Shown here: positions 24,716 to 31,797 of the stretch, one piece after another
Layout: each line of letters starts with the position of its first letter
Numbering within the stretch: position 1 is the first letter of the stretch
Assembly (NCBI GenBank): GCA_902616715.1
Contig: CACMTR010000001.1
Coordinates: 124,001 to 188,000 of the forward strand
Length of the DNA stretch: 64,000 bases
Reading direction: 5' to 3'
Origin: an uncultured SAR86 cluster bacterium
GTDB taxonomy: Bacteria; Pseudomonadota; Gammaproteobacteria; Magnimaribacterales; AG-339-G14
Translations under genes and position numbers: made by a program
The notes under the pieces: generated by a model
What the model saw: the letters and a program-made list of their open reading frames with translations, nothing else
The model's database searches: none
What the model was told of the DNA's origin: nothing

Positions 24716-25271
24716 TAAGAAAGAAGTTCTAAAATACCCTATCAAAAATAAATATTCGCTGATGGGAATGGAGTTTTTGAGGCTCCATGATCACGGACAA
24801 GCATTGATTATTAGAACTAAATTCTCAGATAAATTAACAAAACATAACTATGAGTTTTTAATTGATAGTTATTTGAAGGAAGAATTTGTAAATTTTCAAT
24901 TGACCGATTTTATGTTCGCTAGAGCTCAGGGATTTCATGGCCCATTTTTAACAAAAAAATTAAATAATAAATCATACGTAAAGATTGATTCTTCAGATTT
25001 CTTATCATTCGTGGTGGAAATTGTGATTTCTGAAAGAAAGCAGACTCCAAAAATTTCTTCTTCAATTTTAGAAAAGTTAGAGTCTTTTCTAAACATTATC
25101 CTTAACGAAGATTCGATAACTTTTTTTTTAAAACAAAATAAAATACGAAAAACCTCTAAGAAAGAAGAATTCGATCATGAGTGGTCTCATGCCTTAAATG
25201 AATTTTATGAATTTCTAGTCTTTAATCCATCAACGAATGAATTATTCATCCTAATTCTGGCTTATGACTAA
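24708..25271 (+). CDS. Unknown protein downstream of trpS
   Basis: I do not recognise this 187-residue protein. The ATG at 24708 (MDDKKEVLKYPI) is preferred over TTG 24690. It seems soluble, with no signal peptide or membrane helix: an N-terminal part with YSLMGMEFLRLHDHGQA, a mixed alpha/beta middle and an acidic-basic C-terminus. It overlaps trpS by 8 bases and the following MFS gene by 8 bases, so it is probably translated as part of one operon. No catalytic motif is evident. Confidence 0.68.
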   Translation: MDDKKEVLKYPIKNKYSLMGMEFLRLHDHGQALIIRTKFSDKLTKHNYEFLIDSYLKEEFVNFQLTDFMFARAQGFHGPFLTKKLNNKSYVKIDSSDFLSFVVEIVISERKQTPKISSSILEKLESFLNIILNEDSITFFLKQNKIRKTSKKEEFDHEWSHALNEFYEFLVFNPSTNELFILILAYD

Positions 25272-26493
25272 CGTAGCTCAAAAACCAGATTGGTCCATCT
25301 GGTATTTGGCTGCAGCCATCGCTTGCATTGGTGCCGGACAGTCGACAATTTTCATTTTAATTCCGGCAGAAGTAAGATCCCTTGGGTTTAATGAATTTGA
25401 AGTTGGAATAATATTTTCTATCTCGGCAATAGCATGGATGATTTTTAGTCCATTTTGGGGAAGATTAAGCGATAGGTTTGGACGAAAGTGGATTTTTTTA
25501 ATTGGAATTTTTGGGTTTTCTTTGTCAATGATTTTGTTCGCTGCAATTATTTCAGCTGCGAGTTATAACTTAATCCCTTTTGTTTTAATTCTTCCTCTCT
25601 TAATTATTACCAGATTGATTAATGGATTATTAGGCAGCGCAGTTAGACCTGCAGCCGGAGGGAGAATTGCCGATCTAACGTCTCCCGAAACTAGAGCAGC
25701 TGGATTTGCTAGATTTGATGCGGGATGGCAAATGGGAGTGGTTACTGGTCCTATTTTGATAGGAGTCCTTTTATCGATTTTTAATAACAACCTTTTTATT
25801 CCTTTTTTATTTATCGCTCTGCTAGGTATTTCTTTAGGATTCTATAATTTTTTTCAAATGGGTGAATCCGATCACCAATTTAATGAGGAAAAATTAGAAA
25901 TGCCAAGAAAAATAAGTATGTTTGATTCAAGAGTTTGGCCATCGTTAGTTATTGCCTCTTTTATGGGTCTTTCAAATGCAGGGTTGGTATTAACTAGCTC
26001 AATTTTTGTCAAAGACGTTATTCTTGCTAATCAATCAGAAGTCTATTCAACTGTCGCGATTGGATTTTCTATTGTTGCCTTGGCCTCAATGTTTTCGCAA
26101 TTGGTAATAGTCCAAAACTACAAAATTAAATCAATAAGTCTAATCAAATGGGGCTTGCTAATAGTTTTTTTGGGCTTTTTATCTCTGTCGCAAGCTTCTT
26201 CAATACCGGGGCTATATCTGGGGTTGATGTTAAAGGGCTTAGGTATGGGCTTAGCTAGGGCGGGAAACATAACGATGTTGTCACTGTCTGTTTCAAAAGA
26301 CGAACAAGGCGCAGCCAATGGACTACTCAATATGGTATTTCCAATTGGTCACATTCTGGTCCCAGTCGTCATAATGCCCCTATATATTTTATCTCCAGAA
26401 ATTCCATACATACTATTATCTTCTCTAGCAATCTTATTAATAATATTTATACTTTCTAATCAGAAAAGATATTTCACTGTGGAGAAGATTTAA
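25264..26493 (+). CDS. MFS transporter (drug/H+ antiporter-like)
   Basis: This is a 409-residue membrane protein with about 12 hydrophobic segments. The MFS loop 2-3 motif is WGRLSDRFGRKWIF (about 64-77), and the fifth-helix region GWQMGVVTGPILIG resembles the antiporter motif C of TetA-like exporters. It is probably an exporter of small molecules. It overlaps the unknown gene before it by 8 bases and the SDR after it by one base. Confidence 0.92.
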   Translation: MTNVAQKPDWSIWYLAAAIACIGAGQSTIFILIPAEVRSLGFNEFEVGIIFSISAIAWMIFSPFWGRLSDRFGRKWIFLIGIFGFSLSMILFAAIISAASYNLIPFVLILPLLIITRLINGLLGSAVRPAAGGRIADLTSPETRAAGFARFDAGWQMGVVTGPILIGVLLSIFNNNLFIPFLFIALLGISLGFYNFFQMGESDHQFNEEKLEMPRKISMFDSRVWPSLVIASFMGLSNAGLVLTSSIFVKDVILANQSEVYSTVAIGFSIVALASMFSQLVIVQNYKIKSISLIKWGLLIVFLGFLSLSQASSIPGLYLGLMLKGLGMGLARAGNITMLSLSVSKDEQGAANGLLNMVFPIGHILVPVVIMPLYILSPEIPYILLSSLAILLIIFILSNQKRYFTVEKI

Positions 26494-27380
26494 TGTTTGA
26501 TAAAAATTTATTAGAGGGAAAGAGGATTTTAGTCACCGGAGGCGGCAGCGGCTTAGGAAAAGAGATGTCCAGGCACTTTTTAACATATGGAGCTGAAGTC
26601 ATAATTTGTGGCCGAAGAGATGAAGTCCTTCAAAAAACTGCAAAAGAACTTAATGATGAAACCAAAGGGAAAATAACAGCTCATAGTTTGGACATAAGAG
26701 ATTCTCTGGCTATTGAAGAAACCATCAACAATGTTTTTGATGAAGGGCCTCTAGATGGTTTGGTAAACAATGCTGCAGGTAATTTTATCAGTAGAACCAA
26801 TGACTTATCTCCAAATGGATTTAACGCTATTGCTTCTATTGTTTTTCATGGCACTTTTAACATGACCAATACTGTTGGTAAAAAATGGATAGAACTCAAA
26901 CAGCCTGGTACGATTCTTTCGATCACTACTACGTGGGTTTGGACTGGATCGCCCTTTGTGGTTCCTTCAGCCATGTCTAAATCCGGAATAAATGCTATGA
27001 CTAAATCTCTTGCTGTAGAGTGGGGTCCTCATAACATAAGACTAAATTGTATTGCTCCTGGACCTTTTCCAACAGAAGGAGCATGGTCAAGATTGAGTCC
27101 CGATACTGAAGCAACTGAAGGCGCAATGGATCAAAGCTCAATGTCATCAAACCCAATGGGCCGAGTTGGAGAAATGAGTGAACTTGGCAATTTAGCTACT
27201 TTTCTAATGGCTGATGGTTGTGATTATCTTACTGGTCAAACTATTGCCATAGACGGCGGTGCATATCTATCTGCCGGTGGAACTTTTTCTAGCCTTGGAA
27301 AATTAAAAGATGAAGACTGGACAAACATCAGAGAAACTATTAAAAAAAGTAACGAAAAAGATAAAAAAATGAGATCTTGA
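26493..27380 (+). CDS. SDR oxidoreductase, 2,4-dienoyl-CoA reductase-like
   Basis: This is a 295-residue short-chain dehydrogenase. Cofactor motif VTGGGSGLGKEMS (14-26), NNAAGNF (92-98), and the late APGPFPTEGAWSRL segment match DECR-type 2,4-dienoyl-CoA reductases, which help beta-oxidation of polyunsaturated acyl-CoAs. The YxxxK motif reads SAMSK (159-163): Lys163 is kept and Ser replaces Tyr, as in DECR. The separate catalytic Tyr of DECR1 (Tyr199 from memory) aligns with Trp148. Function could therefore differ. It starts within the stop of the MFS gene. Confidence 0.87.
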   Translation: MFDKNLLEGKRILVTGGGSGLGKEMSRHFLTYGAEVIICGRRDEVLQKTAKELNDETKGKITAHSLDIRDSLAIEETINNVFDEGPLDGLVNNAAGNFISRTNDLSPNGFNAIASIVFHGTFNMTNTVGKKWIELKQPGTILSITTTWVWTGSPFVVPSAMSKSGINAMTKSLAVEWGPHNIRLNCIAPGPFPTEGAWSRLSPDTEATEGAMDQSSMSSNPMGRVGEMSELGNLATFLMADGCDYLTGQTIAIDGGAYLSAGGTFSSLGKLKDEDWTNIRETIKKSNEKDKKMRS

Positions 27381-27398
27381 TCAATTAGGAGTAAAACT

Positions 27399-28850
27399 AT
27401 GACAAACGAAACAATTCAGGAAATGGAGAATATCTTAAAGCTCCAAAAAAAATTATACATCGATGAGGGCATCCCAAGTTTAGAGCTTAGACAAGATAGA
27501 CTTTCAAGATCGGTTGATATGTTGAAGAAATACCATGTAGAAATACTTGAAGCGATTACTGCAGATTTTGGAAGTAGAGATCCTAGAGCAGGCTTTATGT
27601 CAGAGATTATGAGCACAATTGGTTCTTTGAATTATGCAAAAGAAAATGTAAAAAATTGGATGAAAGATGAGAAACGAAACAGCAATGCCTCTCAACCTTT
27701 TGTTGTTAGAACGTTAATGAGTTTGCTAGGAGCTAAGTCAAAAATTAAGTATCAACCTCTCGGTACAGTTGGCGTTATCAGCCCTTGGAATTTTCCTATT
27801 AATTTAGTTTTAGCTCCTTTAGGTACAATTTTTGCTGCAGGAAACCGAGTCATGATTAAACCCTCAGAATTTACTCCTGAGACATCTGAATTGACTAAAA
27901 AAATGTTTCAAGAGTATTTTGATTCTGCCGAAGCTGCAGTTTTCACTGGCGGACCAGATGTTGGAGCTGCTTTTAGTGCTCTACCTTTTGATCATTTATT
28001 ATTTACCGGTAGTACAAATACTGGAAAATTAGTCATGAAGTCTGCCGCGGAAAATTTAGTTCCTGTTACTTTAGAATTAGGTGGAAAGTCACCAGTAATA
28101 GTTGATGACGATGCCGACATGAAATCTGCTACTACCAGAATTATGAGAGGCAAAACAATGAATGCTGGCCAAATTTGTTTAGCACCTGATTATGTAATGG
28201 TTCCAAAGGGAAAATCTGAAGAGTTTTATGAGAAATCTAAAGAGGCTATAGAAAAGTCTTATGAATCTTTGAAATATAATCCAGATTACACTTCTGTAAT
28301 CAATGAAAAACACTACGACAGACTTAACGATCTAATTGAGGATGCCAAAGAAAAAGGTGCTGAGGTTAAAGTAATTAATCCTGCAAATGAAGATTTTTCT
28401 CAGCAAGAAGTTCATAAAATACCTCCAACCTTAATAATGAATCCAACGGATGATATGCAAATAATGAAAGAAGAAATATTTGGTCCAGTTCTTCCTGTGA
28501 AAGAATATGAAAACTTTCAGGAGACAATTGATTACGTAAACTCTAAGGATCGTCCATTAGGACTTTATTATTTTGGAAAAAATAAAGAACGAGAAGATAA
28601 AGTTTTAAATAACACCATTTCAGGAGGAGTAACTATCAATGACGTGATTTGGCACATTGGACAAGAAGACTTGCCTTTTGGAGGAGTTGGACCGAGTGGC
28701 ATAGGAAATTATCATGGGTTTGATGGGTTTAAAGCATTTAGTCATGCTAAGGCTATTTACAGACAGTTTTCTGCTGACTTATTAGGGCCGATGATGCCTC
28801 CGTATTCCGGGAAGCAATTTGAATCTACTAAAGAACAAACTCTGAAGTAA
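27399..28850 (+). CDS. Aldehyde dehydrogenase, coniferyl-aldehyde dehydrogenase type
   Basis: This 483-residue protein is an NAD(P)+-dependent aldehyde dehydrogenase. Motifs: SPWNFPINLVLAPL (about 129-142), FTGSTNTGK, the general-base Glu in LELGGKSPV, and the catalytic Cys in NAGQICLAPDYV. The GQxCxAPDY form and the missing usual C-terminal tail match the coniferyl-aldehyde/medium-chain aldehyde subgroup. A good Shine-Dalgarno (TAGGAG) lies before the ATG. Aldehydes from lipids or aromatic compounds are plausible substrates. Confidence 0.92.
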   Translation: MTNETIQEMENILKLQKKLYIDEGIPSLELRQDRLSRSVDMLKKYHVEILEAITADFGSRDPRAGFMSEIMSTIGSLNYAKENVKNWMKDEKRNSNASQPFVVRTLMSLLGAKSKIKYQPLGTVGVISPWNFPINLVLAPLGTIFAAGNRVMIKPSEFTPETSELTKKMFQEYFDSAEAAVFTGGPDVGAAFSALPFDHLLFTGSTNTGKLVMKSAAENLVPVTLELGGKSPVIVDDDADMKSATTRIMRGKTMNAGQICLAPDYVMVPKGKSEEFYEKSKEAIEKSYESLKYNPDYTSVINEKHYDRLNDLIEDAKEKGAEVKVINPANEDFSQQEVHKIPPTLIMNPTDDMQIMKEEIFGPVLPVKEYENFQETIDYVNSKDRPLGLYYFGKNKEREDKVLNNTISGGVTINDVIWHIGQEDLPFGGVGPSGIGNYHGFDGFKAFSHAKAIYRQFSADLLGPMMPPYSGKQFESTKEQTLK

Positions 28851-28869
28851 TCGATTTAAACAATGTCTA

Positions 28870-30114
28870 ATGATATTAAAAGATCTATCTTTTTTAATAG
28901 CCATTAGATTTTTGAAAGCTCGAAAAAAGGGCTTTCTTTCTTTCGTAACAGGACTTTCATTTACTTGCATAGCCTTAGGTGTTGCAGTACTTATAGTTGT
29001 AACTTCGGTAATGAATGGATTCGAAAGAGAGCTTAGAGAAAGAATACTAGATACAATCCCCCACGCATCAATAGAAGGCATTAGACCAATTGATAATTGG
29101 GAATTAATTTATGCAGAATTAAAAAAGAACGATGAAATAATTGGGTTGGCACCCTTTGTTGAAAGCCAATCTTTATTGAGTCATAAGGGAGAAGTACTAG
29201 GCACAAAAATTTTCGGAATTAACCCCGACTTTGAAAAGTCTGTTTCTGTAGTGAATGATTTTATGTTGCAAGGTTCTTTGGATTCTCTTGAAGCAAACTC
29301 TTTTAATATTGTCATAGGGTTATCTCAAAGTAGAAAGCTTAATGCCGGTATTGGTGATGAAATTGCTTTAATGATCCCGGATACAAATGCATCATTTGCA
29401 GGGTACTTTCCTAAAATTAAGACCTTCACAGTCTCGGGAATATTTAGGGTAGGTTCACCAGAATTAGATCAAACCAACGCATTCATAAATATTAGTGATG
29501 CTTCAAAACTTATGTCGTTAGATAATAAGGTGCATGGACTTAGATTAAAATTTGATGATTTATTCAAAGCCGGCACTTTATCTTTAACGGCTCTGACAGA
29601 TGCAGAAACAAAAACAAATCAATTATTAACCTCTAAAGATTGGACAAATTCGTATGGCTCTCTTTTCGAAGCAATCATGCAAGAAAGGGTTTTGGTTGGA
29701 TTATTACTTTTTTTAATAATAGTTGTGGCAGCGTTTAATATTATTTCAATGTTAATGATGATGATTAATGACAAAAGATCTCAGCTGGCAATTTTAAAAA
29801 CAATGGGAATGTCTAATTTTGAAATCCAAAAGATTTTTTTGTATTTAGGCTCCATCATATCTTTGGTAGGCACTTTGATTGGGCTTTTCTTTGGGCTCCT
29901 GATCACATTTTTTTTATCAACCGAATATATGGAAGTTTTATTAAGCTTTTTAATGCGTGATTCTTATTTTATAAATTATTTTCCTACCGATTTAAGATGG
30001 AATTGGATCGCCTTAATTATGTTAGCTGCTTTGACAATGACCATTTCTGTCTGTTTTTATCCTGCAAGATTAGCTTCTAGAATTTATCCATCAAAGGTTT
30101 TGAGAAATGAATAG
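28870..30114 (+). CDS. lolC: Lipoprotein-releasing ABC permease (LolC/LolE type)
   Basis: This 414-residue inner-membrane protein has the LolC/E layout: one N-terminal helix (about 25-45), a large periplasmic domain (about 48-265), then three C-terminal helices in an FtsX-like block (LILFLIIVVAAFNIISM-like region, then 310-340 and 370-395). It extracts lipoproteins from the inner membrane and hands them to LolA. Only one permease gene is present here, followed by lolD, so it may form a homodimer as in LolF-type systems (inference). The lolD start overlaps its 3' end by 8 bases. Confidence 0.9.
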   Translation: MILKDLSFLIAIRFLKARKKGFLSFVTGLSFTCIALGVAVLIVVTSVMNGFERELRERILDTIPHASIEGIRPIDNWELIYAELKKNDEIIGLAPFVESQSLLSHKGEVLGTKIFGINPDFEKSVSVVNDFMLQGSLDSLEANSFNIVIGLSQSRKLNAGIGDEIALMIPDTNASFAGYFPKIKTFTVSGIFRVGSPELDQTNAFINISDASKLMSLDNKVHGLRLKFDDLFKAGTLSLTALTDAETKTNQLLTSKDWTNSYGSLFEAIMQERVLVGLLLFLIIVVAAFNIISMLMMMINDKRSQLAILKTMGMSNFEIQKIFLYLGSIISLVGTLIGLFFGLLITFFLSTEYMEVLLSFLMRDSYFINYFPTDLRWNWIALIMLAALTMTISVCFYPARLASRIYPSKVLRNE

Positions 30115-30775
30115 TATTTTAAAAGCAAATCAATTAACAAAAACGTTTGACGCAACAACTATTCCTGTACATGCAGTCAAAGAAGTAAATATTGATATAT
30201 ATGAAGGTGAAATCACTGTTTTAACTGGCAGATCTGGATCAGGAAAATCAACTTTATTGCATTTACTGGCGGGTCTAGAGCAAAAAACTTCTGGGACAAT
30301 TTTTTATAAAGACAAAAGTTACGATGACCTTAACTCTAATGAACTAACTAAATTAAGAAGAAGTGACATGGGTTTTGTATATCAATTTCACTATCTTTTA
30401 AATGAATTAACGGCTATCGAAAATGTTTCTTTGCCTTTATTGATGAATAATCTTGAAAAGAAAGAGGTTTTAGAAAAATCCAAAGAAATACTTAATATTT
30501 TAGGTCTTAGTCATCGATTTACTCACAAACCAAGTGAAATGTCTGGCGGTGAAAAACAGCGCGTGGCTATTGCAAGGTCTATGGTTCATTCTCCAAGTTT
30601 AGTAATCTTGGACGAACCTACCGGTGATTTGGATTCCCAAACAGCTTTGGAAGTAATCGAGTCGCTAAAAAATTATGTAAGCGACGTAAAATCAAGTTTG
30701 ATAATTGCAACGCACGACATGAATTTCAAAGAAATCTCAGATCAAACCTTAATTATGGATTCAGGCATAATATAA
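30107..30775 (+). CDS. lolD: Lipoprotein-releasing ABC ATPase LolD
   Basis: This is a 222-residue ABC ATPase. Walker A LTGRSGSGKSTLLH (about 39-52), signature MSGGEKQRVAIARS (about 144-157), Walker B LVILDEPTGDLD. The MacB/LolD subfamily features and its position right after the LolC/E permease identify LolD, which powers lipoprotein release at the inner membrane. exbB follows after 6 bases. Confidence 0.95.
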   Translation: MNSILKANQLTKTFDATTIPVHAVKEVNIDIYEGEITVLTGRSGSGKSTLLHLLAGLEQKTSGTIFYKDKSYDDLNSNELTKLRRSDMGFVYQFHYLLNELTAIENVSLPLLMNNLEKKEVLEKSKEILNILGLSHRFTHKPSEMSGGEKQRVAIARSMVHSPSLVILDEPTGDLDSQTALEVIESLKNYVSDVKSSLIIATHDMNFKEISDQTLIMDSGII

Positions 30776-30781
30776 GCTCTT

Positions 30782-31381
30782 ATGAGTTATATTATTTTAT
30801 CTGGTGGAATAATTATTTGGCCGATCATATTACTTTCCATTATTTCTCTTGCTATTGTTTTAGAAAAACTTTGGAATCTAGCTAGAGACATAATAATTCC
30901 AAGAAATCTGACTGAAAATTTGATTTCTCTGGTTTCAGATGACTCTTTATCAGAAAAAAAAATAAAGAAAATGTCGAATGATTCAGTTTTAGGAAATATT
31001 TTTGCTCATTTGATTAGAGAAAAAAATAAAGACAAGGCTAGTTTAAGGCTTAAAGCTGAAGAGGTAGGAAGGTTTGAAGTTAATCGCTTAGAACAGTATT
31101 TATCTTTGTTAGGGACTATAGCTACAGTGTCACCTATCCTTGGCCTACTAGGAACAGTCATGGGTATGATAAATATATTTAGCAACTTATTGGAGTCTAA
31201 TTTGGGATCAGTAAGTCCTTTAGCTGGCGGTATTGCTGAAGCTCTAGTTACCACCGCTGCAGGTTTATTTGTGGCTATTCCAACTTTAATTTTCTATCGA
31301 CACTTCTCGCGTACGATCGAGAATTACTCCCTTGAGCTGGAAGAAGAATCAAACAAACTGATTGATTATTTATCAAAATAA
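30782..31381 (+). CDS. exbB: ExbB/TolQ-type proton channel
   Basis: This 199-residue protein has three membrane helices in the MotA/TolQ/ExbB pattern: an N-terminal one (about 5-27), then a pair (about 107-130 and 152-175) with GTIATVSPILGLLGTVMGM and ALVTTAAGLFVAIPTLIFY. With ExbD it uses the proton gradient to energise TonB or a similar partner. No tonB is in the window. The placement between lol genes and lpxK is also known from Pseudomonas (from memory). Confidence 0.92.
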   Translation: MSYIILSGGIIIWPIILLSIISLAIVLEKLWNLARDIIIPRNLTENLISLVSDDSLSEKKIKKMSNDSVLGNIFAHLIREKNKDKASLRLKAEEVGRFEVNRLEQYLSLLGTIATVSPILGLLGTVMGMINIFSNLLESNLGSVSPLAGGIAEALVTTAAGLFVAIPTLIFYRHFSRTIENYSLELEEESNKLIDYLSK

Positions 31382-31792
31382 ATGAAATTCTTAAGAAAAA
31401 AAAATACTGAATTGTCTTTAGAGGTGACTCCTTTAATAGACATAGTTTTCTTACTATTAATTTTCTTTGTGCTTAATAGCCAATTTGACAAATTAACTAC
31501 TATGGAATTGAGTTTACCTAAAGTAAATTCCAATCAACTTAATGAGCTTGCAAATGAAAATTTGATAATTGAAATCAATTCAGCTGAAGAAATTATTCTT
31601 AACGGCAAACGTTTGAGTGAATTTTCATATACATCCTTAAACGATTTCATAATCAACAATTATCCTGAAAATAAAAAAGCTGTTATATCGGCTGATTCGG
31701 ACACAAAATATCAACATTTAGTCACAGTCATGGATGTTCTTAATAAAAATAATTTCGATAGCGTTGAAATTAACGCCATTGAACTTAAATAG
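31382..31792 (+). CDS. exbD: ExbD/TolR-type protein
   Basis: This 136-residue protein has one N-terminal membrane helix with the essential Asp20 in PLIDIVFLLLIFFV, and a periplasmic domain ending in a beta-rich part (KAVISADSDTKYQHLV). It starts right after the exbB stop. Together they form a proton-driven energiser complex. ExbD or TolR cannot be fully separated from sequence alone, but ExbD fits the context. Confidence 0.9.
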   Translation: MKFLRKKNTELSLEVTPLIDIVFLLLIFFVLNSQFDKLTTMELSLPKVNSNQLNELANENLIIEINSAEEIILNGKRLSEFSYTSLNDFIINNYPENKKAVISADSDTKYQHLVTVMDVLNKNNFDSVEINAIELK

Positions 31793-31797
31793 TAATA

